Shown here piece after piece: positions 1 through 9,193 of a stretch of 57,233 nt of DNA. The DNA is from Olavius algarvensis associated proteobacterium Delta 3 (GTDB lineage: Bacteria; Desulfobacterota; Desulfobacteria; Desulfobacterales; CAFBRK01). Position 1 is the stretch's first letter. Each line of letters opens with the position of its first letter. The stretch lies in the NCBI GenBank assembly GCA_903231505.1, contig CAFBRK010000229.1:1-57233 (forward strand). Direction: 5' to 3'. The notes below the pieces were generated by a model. The model was given only the letters and a program-made list of their open reading frames with translations. It ran no database searches and was not told the origin of the DNA. Made by a program: the position numbers and the translations under genes.

Positions 1-216
1 ATCGGTTACCTCAGTGCTCGAGTGGTTTATGAACACCTAGCAACTAAAACCATGCGATTCAATGGCTATTTGGGCAACAGCCCGGCAAGACCTGACCCCG
101 TTCTCTGACAGTGTTGATTCTTTCAAAACGTGTCCTATCCTTTCCTTTGTATCCCAAAATCCTCAGATATAGATGGCTGCAACGACTCCGCAATGAATCC
201 TCTACAGGAGGGCGAT

Positions 217-906
217 ATGGCAATCATTCGTCTTTTCTTGTCCTTCGGCATGTTGCTTCTCAGTATGCTGCCGGCGGTTGTGCCTGCAACTACACAAGCG
301 GCCCTGATAACATTTAATTTTGAAGCGCCGGTGACCTCCTCCTTCAATGCCCCCGGCATCACCGACGAGGATATCATCACCGGAAGCTACACCTTCAACG
401 ATGCGACAACCGGTGTCTTTACCCCGAAATCCGTCCCATTCGAGCCGGATACAACATTCTTTACCGGGGCCGTGACATCCATTTCTGCGACGGTGGACGG
501 AAACACATTATCCGGCACGTCGGGAGATATCCATTTCGACGATTACGGGGAATTCTCTCCCGGATTCGGTTTCGGCGACGATCTGTACGAGGTTGACGCC
601 ACGCTTACTTCCGGGGACATCGGCGGTATCGCCGCCACCAGCTTCATCCTGTCCGTCCCGTATCCCTATGACACCGACCCGAGTCCCGTGCTCGGCGCTG
701 TTCCTCCCACGCTTGCCGGCACCAATTTCCCCTCGGTCCTCATTTTCCTGGATGGCGGCGGCAATATCGTTGCGGATCTCACGCTGCTGGAATCCGCCGC
801 CGGCACACCGGTACCCCTGCCCCCCAGTGTGCTCTTCCTTACCGGCGGACTGGTGATCTTCGGTGTTTTCAGACATCGTCGCGTGTTTGAAGACAGGTTC
901 ACATAA
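217..906 (+). CDS. PEP-CTERM-like exported protein (VPLPP variant)
   Basis: Predicted exported protein of 229 residues. A signal peptide covers about residues 1-28 (hydrophobic core, ending TTQA). The ectodomain is rich in Gly, Thr and Asp and matches no family I recognise. The C-terminus has the three-part PEP-CTERM sorting layout: VPLPPSVLF from residue 199, a hydrophobic helix, then the basic cluster RHRR and a seven-residue tail. In this family the tail is recognised and cleaved by an exosortase, usually in bacteria that make exopolysaccharide; no exosortase is in the window. The start was set at 217 because AGGAGG lies just upstream and the signal peptide begins there; an in-frame ATG at 130 would add 29 non-signal residues. 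A hairpin terminator follows. The sorting call is firm; the ectodomain function is unknown. Confidence 0.8.
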   Translation: MAIIRLFLSFGMLLLSMLPAVVPATTQAALITFNFEAPVTSSFNAPGITDEDIITGSYTFNDATTGVFTPKSVPFEPDTTFFTGAVTSISATVDGNTLSGTSGDIHFDDYGEFSPGFGFGDDLYEVDATLTSGDIGGIAATSFILSVPYPYDTDPSPVLGAVPPTLAGTNFPSVLIFLDGGGNIVADLTLLESAAGTPVPLPPSVLFLTGGLVIFGVFRHRRVFEDRFT

Positions 907-931
907 TATATACAAATAAGCCGAACTCAAA

Positions 932-974
932 GAACCGGAACCCCTGCGCCATCAGGATTCCGGTTTTTCTTTTT
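932..974 (+). terminator. Rho-independent terminator after the PEP-CTERM gene
   Basis: Inverted repeat AACCGGAA (933-940) / TTCCGGTT (958-965), with an inner CCTG/CAGG pairing, followed by a T-rich run (TTTCTTTTT). It lies 26 bases after the stop codon. Confidence 0.75.
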
Positions 975-1159
975 CCGGCAAGAAATGAGCAGGCCATCGT
1001 TCCCGCTTGGGGAGAGAAAAGGCACTACAGATCAAACCATTGGCGCGATGCGTCAATGATGTTTCATTGGTTTGTGTTACGTTGAGTTCTTCGAAAACCA
1101 TCGTCTGGGGCGGCATCCTGAATCTTGGTAATGGCAGTATCGTCACGAGGGGAAGCATT

Positions 1160-1387
1160 ATGGACAGCGTGAAAAATCCGGAAAACGACGACCAAAAAAT
1201 GATCGAGACAGCAGAAAAAATTCTGGTCACGCCTCTTTCCCACATGGAGTTTTACGTACAGATGTTTCTTGAAGGATTTGGCAGCCAGCCCCGGATCACC
1301 GAGCTGGTAGCCGAATGGATGGCCCAGGGCAAGACGGTCATGGATGAATGTCGCAGGATCAAGTTAAATGGTTCTTCTCCAAATTAG
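1160..1387 (+). CDS. Small hypothetical protein (75 aa)
   Basis: A short acidic soluble protein that I do not recognise. It has no signal peptide, membrane segment or cysteine motif, and looks largely helical (for example TAEKILVTPLSHMEFYVQMF). AGGGG lies about 9 bases before the ATG at 1160. The frame is open upstream to 1007, but the extra 51 residues look unlike protein and lack a ribosome site. It stands alone after a terminator and before a long repeat region. It could be a helical regulatory protein, or a spurious call. Confidence 0.45.
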   Translation: MDSVKNPENDDQKMIETAEKILVTPLSHMEFYVQMFLEGFGSQPRITELVAEWMAQGKTVMDECRRIKLNGSSPN

Positions 1388-2126
1388 TTGGAGAAGAGGG
1401 TCCAATGATTTGGGGCTTCGCTTTTACAAGCTACGACCCCACGAGTCGACCCCACAGGCAGGGGGTCACGTGTTTGTTTATAGTGGTTGTCCTAAATAAG
1501 TTCCGTTTGCAGACATATGGAAACGATGACCGCAGAGTCGCAGAGGGCGCAACGGAACTGTATGTTTCCCAGAATCCCTGAGAGGGGGATTCAGGGAAAG
1601 AGCCCCAGCGACATATTTAATTTATATATATTTTTCCAAGTGAGCAGAGCGAGTCGAAGGGTTAGCCCGCCTGTCCTGAGCCTGCCGAAGGGTTAGCCCG
1701 TTAGCCGGTTGGCCCGTTTGCCCGTTTGCCCGTTAGCCCGTGTGTCCTTATGTCTTAGCTGTCCTCTGCCATCCGACCTCGGACATCCGACCTCCGACAT
1801 CTATCCTCTGCCCTCTGTCCTCTGCCATCCGACATCCGACATCCGACCCGCCAAAGGCGGGCAAGCCTCTGACTTCAAGCATCCAGCATCCAGTATCGAG
1901 AATCCAGCTCTCCAAATCTCCTAACCCCTGTATCTTGTATCCTGGATCCTGCATCCCGTTTGCCTACCTGTCCTGAGCTCAGTCGAAGGGAGGGTCTCGA
2001 AGGGCAGCGAAATGCAAAATTAAAATCTACTCTGCGACCTCGGCGCCTTTGCGGTAATAGCTTGATCGTAAAAGGAATCGGAACGGAATTCTGAAAATCG
2101 CTATAGATGGGGTTTCGAGACCACTT
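1388..2126. repeat. Gene-free repeat region with 8-bp tandem array and TIR-type element
   Basis: No credible gene in 739 bases. It holds (a) the left end of an inverted-repeat element, CCGCAGAGTCGCAGAGG near 1530, whose partner ACTCTGCGACCTCGG...TTTGCGG lies near 2030-2054; (b) a hairpin at 1565-1599 with core GAATCCC...GGGATTC; (c) six 8-bp units of the TTTGCCCG/TTAGCCCG type at 1693-1740; (d) a simple-sequence stretch built from ATCCGAC and CCTCTG words at about 1770-1850; (e) CCTGAGC..G(C/T)CGAAGGG motifs near 1675-1691 and 1970-1990. Related copies occur elsewhere in the window. Confidence 0.7.
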
Positions 2127-3473
2127 CTATACGAGGTTCAGGATTTCTTCCTCCCATTCCTCCAGCAGACCCAGATCGGCGGCCAGGTCCAGCACGGTAT
2201 AGCGGTCGCGGATCCAGCGGGCGTATCGGTAGGCAAAGGTCAGTTCCTCCCGTGAGATTCCCAGATCGGCGGCCCGCCAGAGAGCGCCGGCAGCCCGGAG
2301 ATGGGAGCGGGAATCGGCCGCAGGGATCACCACCGGACCCACCGCATTCCGGAATTTCTCCCAGCAGGACAGAATGTTCGACCGTCGCTGCCGGAGGGCT
2401 GACCCATCGAGATACTTCCGCCGGGCAAACGGCAGTACGGCGTCGGCCAGATCACGGAAGTACTTCCGAATAAAGGCGTCAAAGTCCGCCGGCGTTTCCG
2501 CGACGGGTTGACTTTCTTTCCGGCGGCGAAGCGCGCCGGCATCCAGGGCCAGCAATTTCTCATACAGCCCCAACGAGATCAAGGTCGCCACACCGGTCTG
2601 CTCCCCGTGCAGGGCCGGGGATCTCCCGCGCCAGTGGGCGGTCATGTCCCACAGATGGCTGATGAGATGCTCGCCGCCCGATGCCGGGGAACTGGAGCCG
2701 GCCAGCACCATGGAGAGCCCCGAACGGAGCAGCGCCTCGATCAGCACGGATAGCCCTTCGGGGCTGTTGGTATTGATACGGGCCGCTTCGGCCACCGCCG
2801 CCGAAAACCCGCAGAAGTACTCGCCGAACAGATGGTGGCCCACCAGCCAGTCGGCCGTGGACGCATTCTTGGAAAGCAGATCGCCGAATCCGGCCGCAGC
2901 CATCCGGGCCGGCGCCGTGGACAGAATCTCAGGATCGGCGATAATCGCCACCGGCGGCCGGCAGGGTTCGGTGATTTTGACGCCCTGATCGGTCAGCGCT
3001 GAAATCGCCGACGGATAGCCGTTCATGCTGGCGGCGGTCGCCACGGTGATCAGCGGGCAGTCGGTGACCGTGGCCGCCGATTTGCAGATATCGTTGATGG
3101 TGCCCGACCCCACCGCCAGCAATCCGGCCGGGCGATGGCCTTTAATGGCGATAACCAGCGCATCCACCGATTCCCGATCGGCATGGGCCGGCTCCGAATC
3201 GGGATCGACCCGATGAATGCCGACCGGCCGGCCGCTTTCCCGCAACATGGTGACCGCGGCTTCCCCGGCCGCAGGCCAGGTGTTGCCATCGGCGGCACAC
3301 AGAACCGAGCCATTAGGAAAAAAACGGTCGACCATCCGGGGCAGTTGTTCAAATGCCCCTGTCCGAAGGTCGGCTTCCAGAGTCGGTATCCGATGCGGGC
3401 GTCCGCAGGGGCAGTCGTCGGTTTCGCTTCCGAAAAGTTCTCCCAGGCGTGCCTGGGCCATATCTGGGCACAT
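2127..3473 (-). CDS. egsA: sn-glycerol-1-phosphate dehydrogenase (EgsA/AraM family)
   Basis: Reduces dihydroxyacetone phosphate to sn-glycerol-1-phosphate with NAD(P)H (EC 1.1.1.261 family); cytoplasmic, iron-containing-alcohol-dehydrogenase fold. Visible marks: CPCGRPHRIPT at residues 21-31, typical of the AraM branch; the nucleotide-binding GSGTIND at 122-128; the VATAASMNGYPSA stretch; and metal-ligand regions HLISHLWDM and LHGEQTGVAT in the C-terminal half. At 448 residues it is somewhat longer than B. subtilis AraM. The start at 3473 was chosen for GAGGAG about 10 bases upstream; in-frame ATGs at 3509 and 3542 are alternatives. A copy of a dispersed repeat (about 3492-3515) lies just upstream. 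No partner prenyltransferase (PcrB/GGGP synthase) is in the window, so the lipid made from G1P is unknown. Confidence 0.82.
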   Translation of the reverse strand: MCPDMAQARLGELFGSETDDCPCGRPHRIPTLEADLRTGAFEQLPRMVDRFFPNGSVLCAADGNTWPAAGEAAVTMLRESGRPVGIHRVDPDSEPAHADRESVDALVIAIKGHRPAGLLAVGSGTINDICKSAATVTDCPLITVATAASMNGYPSAISALTDQGVKITEPCRPPVAIIADPEILSTAPARMAAAGFGDLLSKNASTADWLVGHHLFGEYFCGFSAAVAEAARINTNSPEGLSVLIEALLRSGLSMVLAGSSSPASGGEHLISHLWDMTAHWRGRSPALHGEQTGVATLISLGLYEKLLALDAGALRRRKESQPVAETPADFDAFIRKYFRDLADAVLPFARRKYLDGSALRQRRSNILSCWEKFRNAVGPVVIPAADSRSHLRAAGALWRAADLGISREELTFAYRYARWIRDRYTVLDLAADLGLLEEWEEEILNLV

Positions 3474-3555
3474 TGTTGGGGCTCCTCTACACCGAATATG
3501 GCATGACATCTTTTCCCGATAAGATTCCGCTATTGGGTGCACTCTCCAGGCGATA

Positions 3556-4641
3556 TCAGAACAAGATCATGCATTTTTCCGGATGCAACACCAGGTAGAG
3601 TTCCTGTCCCTCTTCCTCCGGCATGTGATGGGACACCTGCACGCGGATCATGGTGCCGTCCAGGCTTACAAAGAGGTACAAAAAGTTTCCCAGGTACGCT
3701 TTGTGGGCAAGGGTGCCTTTATACATGTTCTCCCTGCCCTGAGGCGGCTCCGCAAACACGTCCACGTCCTCCGGGCGTATGGATGCGAACACTTTTTCCC
3801 CGGGCTGTAGGGAAACCGACGCATCGGACCTCCGGCACAGCATCCTTTCGCTGAACCCGGTTCGAACGGTGACCGCTCCCGAGTCCTTAAGGATCTCTTC
3901 GACTTCGGCCTCTATAAAGTTCATGGTCCCGATAAAATCGGCGACGAATTTGTTGGCGGGTCTCTTGTAAATATCCTGCGGCTTGCCGATTTGCATTACG
4001 TTTCCCGATTCCATAACGACGATCCGGTCTGAAATCACCATGGCTTCGGCCTGGTCGTGGGTGACATATACCGAGGTGATCCCCATCCGCCTCACCAGAC
4101 TCTTGATTTCGAATCTCAGCCCTTCTCTCAGCTTGGCGTCCAGATTGCTCAGGGGCTCGTCCAGCAGCAGCACTTTCGGGTTGCTCACCAGGGCCCGGGC
4201 CAGGGCCACCCGCTGCTGCTGCCCGCCGCTCAACTGTGCCGGGTACCTGGCTTCAAGGCCGCTCAACCCCACCAGTTCCAACACCTGATGCACCCTGTCC
4301 CGGATCTCTGGTTTGGGAACTTTCTGTATTTTCAAACCGTAGGCGATATTGCTGAACAATTTCATGTGGGGCCACACGGCATAGTTCTGGAACACCATGC
4401 CGATGCCCCTTTTTGAGGGCGGTACAAACCCCTGGGAAAGCATTGGTTTGCCGTCGATAACGATATCCCCCTCCTCCGGTTTTTCCAGCCCGGCGATGCA
4501 GCGCAGCGTGGTTGTTTTACCGCACCCGCTCGGGCCGAGGAGTGTCAGCATTTCTCCTTTATTGACTTCCAGCTGAATGCGATTTACCGCCACGACCTTT
4601 TTATAGCGCTTGTAAAGGTTTTGGATCTCGATATATGCCAT
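3556..4641 (-). CDS. ABC transporter ATP-binding protein (Fe(III)/spermidine type)
   Basis: ATPase subunit of a binding-protein-dependent importer, cytoplasmic face of the inner membrane, 361 residues. Walker A GPSGCGKTT is at residues 36-44, followed by the Q-loop region VFQNYAVWPHM, signature LSGGQQQR, Walker B LLLDEPLSNLDAKLR and an H-loop in VTHDQAEAM. A TOBE-like C-terminal domain (about 235-361) matches the PotA/FbpC/CysA branch. The start at 4641 has AAGGAG 9 bases upstream; a longer reading from 4695 would run into the permease gene. It begins 13 bases after the permease stop, so the two are an operon. The substrate cannot be read from the sequence; iron(III), thiamine, polyamine or phosphonate-type ligands are possible. 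Confidence 0.88.
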   Translation of the reverse strand: MAYIEIQNLYKRYKKVVAVNRIQLEVNKGEMLTLLGPSGCGKTTTLRCIAGLEKPEEGDIVIDGKPMLSQGFVPPSKRGIGMVFQNYAVWPHMKLFSNIAYGLKIQKVPKPEIRDRVHQVLELVGLSGLEARYPAQLSGGQQQRVALARALVSNPKVLLLDEPLSNLDAKLREGLRFEIKSLVRRMGITSVYVTHDQAEAMVISDRIVVMESGNVMQIGKPQDIYKRPANKFVADFIGTMNFIEAEVEEILKDSGAVTVRTGFSERMLCRRSDASVSLQPGEKVFASIRPEDVDVFAEPPQGRENMYKGTLAHKAYLGNFLYLFVSLDGTMIRVQVSHHMPEEEGQELYLVLHPEKCMILF

Positions 4642-4654
4642 GGATCTTGTCTCC

Positions 4655-6331
4655 TTACTTTCCTTCGGCGCCCCAGGCGGCCTTGAGAACACCACCCCCT
4701 ATTCTGGATATGATGAGCAGCAGAATGAACGTGATCACGATCATCAAAAACGCCATGGCAGCGGCGATCCCGAATTCCATGCCGCGATGCCAGTTCAAAT
4801 AGATGCCGATCGGCAAGGTTTCCCATCCGCCTTTGTACAGGAAAACGGCGGTCGATATTTCCTGGAAGGCCATGATGAAAAACATCACGACCCCGACAAG
4901 AACCCCTTTGAGCAGCAACGGCAAGGATATACTGAAAAACGTTCTGAGTTTACCCGCACCCGACACCTCGGAGGCTTCCTCGAGGGAAGGGTCCAACTGC
5001 AGGTAGGAGGAATGCGCCATCCGCAGGAAATATGGAAGCCGCCGTGCAAAGAGGGCCAGCGGCATGATGATCCAGTATTGGGCCAGGGGGATGCCTTCCC
5101 AGAACGCCAGCAGATAGCTCACACCGATTGCGATACCCGGAAAGGCCAGCATGAGGGTGATCACAAAGTCGAGGGCATCTTTTCCGGGCACCCGGGTGCG
5201 GACGATGAGATAGGCGACCGGCAGCCCAAAGGCGATCCCGAAAATCAGGGCGATCCCGCTGTACAGGAAGGAGTTCTTGATCAAAACCGGGCTTTCAAGA
5301 AGGATCAGCCTGAAATTTTCGAGGGTCCAGTACGTCGGCAGGGGTTCGAAGACCCACCTTCTGGAAAAAGCGGCCAACCCAAGCACAATCGGAATCAGGA
5401 GAACGAGAATGGCGACAAGCACCATGTAGACATACGCGCCGACTTTAACGGGTGCGCTCGGTTCGATCACTCTGCCTTCGGACGTCGTTCCTTTGGACAG
5501 GCCCGTATACTTTTTTCTCTCGACCCACCACCGGGCGAGCAAAAAGAGGGAAATGCATACAATGGAAGACACGACCACCGCAACGATCCCCATGTACTTT
5601 CGGTGTAGATCGGTAAAATGATAAGCGATGTTGAGATACGAAATCGAGGGTAGAAAATCGACCTGGCCCAGAATCAACGGGGTGAGCCAGTCGGTAAACG
5701 GCCAGAGAAAAACGAGGACCGCGCCGGCGAGATAACTCGGGGTACATAACGGCAGGGTGATGGTGAAAAACCTGCGATACCCGCTGGCCCCCTCGACTTC
5801 GGCGGCTTCTTCGAAGGAGGGGTCTATGTTGGTGAAGCCCGCCGACAGGCCAAGGACAATAAACGGGAGCATGTGCAGGGATTGAATAAACACCAGCCCG
5901 TGTAGCCCGTAGATGAAATTGATGGGGGTGTCGATCAGTCCGATATCCATCAGGATCAGATTCAGAGTGCCGTATTTACCAAAAAAGATGATAAATGCGA
6001 ACACTCCCGCAAAAGCGGGCAGAACGATCGGCAGCAGGATCAGAGCGGTGAAAATTGTCTTCCCCCGGTGGCGATACCTTGCCAGAATATACGCCAGGGG
6101 AACCCCGAACAGGGTGGTGGTCAGGAGTACCAGGGTACTCAGCAGCAGCGTATTGGCAAAGGTCTTGAAATAATAGGTGTCCTTGAAGAATTCCAGGTAG
6201 TTGTCGATGCCCCAGCCGCCGGTTTCGGCGATCTTGAAACTTTCCACCACCAGAATGGACAACGGAAAGATCACGAGAAAGGCAACGACCAGCCACAGGG
6301 CTCCTGCTAAAATCAGATTGCCGCGAGACAT
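4655..6331 (-). CDS. ABC transporter permease, fused double permease (FbpB-like)
   Basis: Inner-membrane channel subunit of 558 residues made of two homologous permease halves. Each half has about six membrane helices and a binding-protein-dependent transport signature: EEAAEVEGASGYRRFF in the N-terminal half and EEASEVSGAGKLRTFF in the C-terminal half. The first helix is close to the N-terminus (LILAGALWLVVAFLVIFP). Fused double permeases are usual in Fe(III)-type importers such as FbpB/SfuB. It precedes the ATPase gene by 13 bases. The binding-protein gene lies about 720 bases upstream, separated by a repeat-rich block. Confidence 0.87.
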   Translation of the reverse strand: MSRGNLILAGALWLVVAFLVIFPLSILVVESFKIAETGGWGIDNYLEFFKDTYYFKTFANTLLLSTLVLLTTTLFGVPLAYILARYRHRGKTIFTALILLPIVLPAFAGVFAFIIFFGKYGTLNLILMDIGLIDTPINFIYGLHGLVFIQSLHMLPFIVLGLSAGFTNIDPSFEEAAEVEGASGYRRFFTITLPLCTPSYLAGAVLVFLWPFTDWLTPLILGQVDFLPSISYLNIAYHFTDLHRKYMGIVAVVVSSIVCISLFLLARWWVERKKYTGLSKGTTSEGRVIEPSAPVKVGAYVYMVLVAILVLLIPIVLGLAAFSRRWVFEPLPTYWTLENFRLILLESPVLIKNSFLYSGIALIFGIAFGLPVAYLIVRTRVPGKDALDFVITLMLAFPGIAIGVSYLLAFWEGIPLAQYWIIMPLALFARRLPYFLRMAHSSYLQLDPSLEEASEVSGAGKLRTFFSISLPLLLKGVLVGVVMFFIMAFQEISTAVFLYKGGWETLPIGIYLNWHRGMEFGIAAAMAFLMIVITFILLLIISRIGGGVLKAAWGAEGK

Positions 6332-7052
6332 AGCGCACCCTTGGGAGGTCTATCTGCGATTCCGGATTAACATTGAGTAAACCCCGTAGCGTGTTGGAGC
6401 GCTTCGGCAATTCCGCCGCCGGGGTAGCGGGCGGCCTCCAATGCGTCCTCACTAGTGACCTGCGACGCCTTTAACCGTGTCGAAGCGGTAAAGAGAGGGG
6501 GTAACATGACGCAATTCCGAGTTAAGCCCCCGTAGTTTTCGGCGGGGAACTTCATTGGTTCACGGACCTGGTATCCCGGACGTGGCATCGTCCGGGATAG
6601 CCCGAATATTGCATGAAATCTTTTCAGCATTTAGCTGAAAAGAAACGATATCGAAGCGCTCGTGCAATGATGAGTCTTTTCGGCAAGAATACAATTGATC
6701 ATCTTCAATATTCAAAAAAGACTCTGAAAAATTCAGAAAAGACTCTGAAAAGATTTCACCCTACGGGCCAAACGGAGGCTTCCATGGCCGGCGTTATTCG
6801 AGGCTCGCGGTAGGTCGACTACAGCTTCGCCTCGTAGTAAGCAACGCATCGCAAAGCGAGGCGTCTTGGCGTTATTAAGACGCCAAGGGGCACGTCAGTG
6901 CCTGTGTAACCCCGTCAGGAACTGCCTTGGCCATATAAACCTCCGTTTGGTGCAATGTCCGGGATAGCGCCTGCCCGTTTGAGTCTTCATGAAACGTCGG
7001 AACGTGACTCCCTTCGGAAGAGCCCGATCAGTGAACCCATAAAAGCAGGTTT
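6332..7052. repeat. Repeat-rich spacer inside the ABC importer locus
   Basis: No credible gene. Contents: a copy of a 32-bp dispersed repeat at 6598-6629, continuing into a perfect hairpin CTTTTCAGC (6620-6628)/GCTGAAAAG (6634-6642); direct copies of GTCCGGGATAGC near 6590-6600 and 6957-6968; CCAAACGGAGG near 6770 with its inverse CCTCCGTTTGG near 6942-6952; and a GCGTCTT...AAGACGC hairpin near 6863-6885. The block separates the binding-protein gene from the permease gene, which suggests an insertion into an older operon spacer. Confidence 0.6.
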
Positions 7053-8352
7053 TCAGGGCGAAATCAGATAAGCGCGGGCCTGCGAGGCCGTCAGGCGGGC
7101 GGCCGCGTAATTGCCATCGATCTCGAAGAGTTTTCTGGCGTCTTTTATTTTCGCCTCAGCCTTTTTCACGTTCATTTTCTGGGCCTTGGCGGCGTCGATT
7201 TCGCCCTCCACTTCCTCGATCAGGAACAGACTGCTCTTCAACTCGCCCCACTTCCGGTAGATTTCGTACTCATACTTGCGGTTGACCTCGTCCCATCGTT
7301 TCGTTGCGAGATCCAGGTCGTATTCGATAAAGTCGACGTTGAGATCCCAGAACGAGTCGACCCCCAGCGCCTTTGCGGCATGCGTGGCCATGCCGACGCC
7401 CTCTTTTTCCCACGCGGAGAATTTAATGTCCGTCCGGGCTGCGAAATAACGGCCCTCCAGCACGTATTTTTGCCCTTCATCGCTGAACAGCCAATCCAGA
7501 AAGATCTTCCCGGTCTTGGCATTGGGTGAACCCTTCAGCAACGCGACGGCTTCCGGAACCAGAATCGTTTTTTCCGGAAGTAGATCACGTACGGGAAATC
7601 CGTCTTTGCGCGCCGCCATGGCGTTCATCTGCGGCTGGGCAACGCCGATGGGGACCTCACCCCGCGCCACCAGCTGAGTTGTATCTGTACTTCCGGTGGA
7701 AAACCGGGCCAGCTGGGCCGCCAGCAGCCTGAGATATCTCCAGGCTTCCTCTTCGCCGAACGCCTGCATGAGAATTTCTATGGTCTCATGCATGGTTCCG
7801 GAGGCGTAAGGCAGCGTGTGGACGATGTTGCCCCGATATATGGGGTTGAGCAGATCGTTCCACGTTTTAGGGGGCGGCAGCCGCAGTTTTTTCAATACCT
7901 TTTCGTTATAGATTGGTGACGATCCAGGGCGCGAAACAGGTCCAGTAATCATCTTTGTCCTTTACCTTCATGCCGTGCCATGCCGCAGGGACCTTGTCCC
8001 AACCCTTCGGCTGGTAGGGGACGATGAGTCCTTCCTGCTTCAGAACTTCATGGGCCGGGGCGCCGGCACCTAAGAAAATGTCGGCATCCGGCTTGCCTTT
8101 CCATGCCCGGACTTTATCCACGCAGACCGGCCACCCGCCCGGCCTCACGAAGGTGATTTTCACGTCCTTTCCGTAGGTTTTCTTATAGTAGTCCTTGAAG
8201 CCTTTGGTCAGGCTGGCGGACAGTTCCTTGTAAACAGGACCGACCCAGCCGAGCTTGTCCGCGGCCTGGGTCTGTCCCTGGAAACCCGGCAAAAACAGCA
8301 ATGCCGCTACAAGGGTTGTAAACATCGGGATGGTCAAGATATGCTTCCTCAT
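7053..8352 (-). pseudogene. ABC transporter substrate-binding protein, frame disrupted
   Basis: Periplasmic family-1 (iron(III)/spermidine-type) solute-binding protein, read in two frames. The N-terminal part (start at 8352, GGAGA upstream) has a signal peptide ending QTQAADK, then KLGWVGPVYKELSASL and DADIFLGAGAP, and runs to FAPWIVTN before a stop near 7904. The C-terminal part, one frame over, resumes at IYNEKVLKKLRLPPPKTW and covers the rest, including GQKYVLEGRYFAARTDI. The two parts join without loss around 7905-7918, so the lesion is one extra base or two missing bases. It may be a real pseudogene or a sequencing error. The last ~50 residues, rich in Ala and Lys, look like a helical extension. 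It is the natural partner of the permease and ATPase downstream; losing it would silence uptake. Confidence 0.8.
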
Positions 8353-8923
8353 GACTGTCTCCTTTCTCCTGAACCTGTCATTAGTGGACGATATCTGAAA
8401 ACCTGAACTCACCTCCTTTATAAGGCGGTTTCTGACGAAAGGGTCGTATGAGATTTTTTGACGCTTGTGTGATAACATCTATAGATTGAGAACAAACTCG
8501 GCGGGTCGGATGGACTTCAAATCCGCTGCGGGTCATGAGCCGAGCCCTCTGAAAGGTTTGGAACATGAGCGCGTGAAACGTCTCGAAACGTGAGCATCCC
8601 CGAAACCAGGGGATTTTATCGCATTGGCGAACTTGGATGGGAACGGAATGGATAGAATCCGATAAGACTCAATATACGAACTGCACGATTTAGGTCAAAC
8701 AAAATTGTATCTGGAAGAACAATCAACGGATCCATGTGCTCATGGAGGACATGAACCCTATTGAGGGTGCACAGTTACAAGGGCATCACCGCACTGTGAA
8801 TTGGGCACGCCGGCTTCGGTTCTGAACTGCCTTCTGTGTATTTTCAATGAAATTTCAGAAAGTTGTATGAATGGCACGTTTTTCGCAAAATGTTTCTGAA
8901 ACTCCATCCTGTGGCAGGGCGAA
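8353..8923. other. Intergenic region between binding-protein and PilZ genes
   Basis: 571 bases between divergent genes, so promoters for both should lie here. I see no strong sigma-70 pair and no credible gene. A 24-codon frame starting at 8751 after ATGGAGG has a ribosome-site-like sequence but no other support. The GAAACG-type word repeats at about 8575-8592. Confidence 0.4.
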
Positions 8924-9193
8924 ATGGACGGAATGACCTGGAAAGTGGAGGAAAAAAGAGAACACCCCCGATTTGCCTGTTATGAGGAAGTCGTCATAAC
9001 GGTAAATGATCAATCCTATTCGGGTGTCATGCTGAATATCAGCAACGGGGGATTTTTTGTCCTGACCCACCTGCCCTTATCCCCGGGTGATTCTGTTGAA
9101 GTCAGCTACTTTTCCCGCACCAGACATGACGCCATCACCTATGATGGTACGATCGTTCGCCGGGAAACCAGTGGCATCGGAATCCGTATCTGA
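8924..9193 (+). CDS. PilZ domain protein (c-di-GMP receptor)
   Basis: Single-domain cytoplasmic protein of 89 residues. It has both halves of the c-di-GMP-binding signature: the RxxxR type motif in KREHPRF (about residues 11-17) and the (D/N)xSxxG motif in NISNGG (about 41-46). The rest fits the PilZ beta-barrel, including LSPGDSVEVSYF and a final IGIRI. It probably signals by protein-protein contact, because there is no output domain. It is monocistronic; no cyclase or phosphodiesterase gene is adjacent. An in-frame ATG at 8933 is an alternative start. Confidence 0.85.
   Translation: MDGMTWKVEEKREHPRFACYEEVVITVNDQSYSGVMLNISNGGFFVLTHLPLSPGDSVEVSYFSRTRHDAITYDGTIVRRETSGIGIRI

Noticed and set aside
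1..216. Possible gene tail at the window start
   Set aside because: No long frame or motif; stops occur in the frames that could enter from the left.
1709..1976. Frames encoding PTSDI/HPTSD repeats
   Set aside because: They only translate simple-sequence and 8-bp repeats, in several frames and both strands.
4640..5608. 322-codon frame opposite the ABC permease
   Set aside because: Charged low-complexity translation, antisense to the permease helices.
6613..6813. 66-codon frame in the ABC spacer
   Set aside because: Starts in the dispersed repeat, lacks a ribosome site and has no protein-like pattern.
8751..8825. 24-codon frame with GGAGG
   Set aside because: Too short to support without comparative data; ribosome-like sequence alone is weak evidence.
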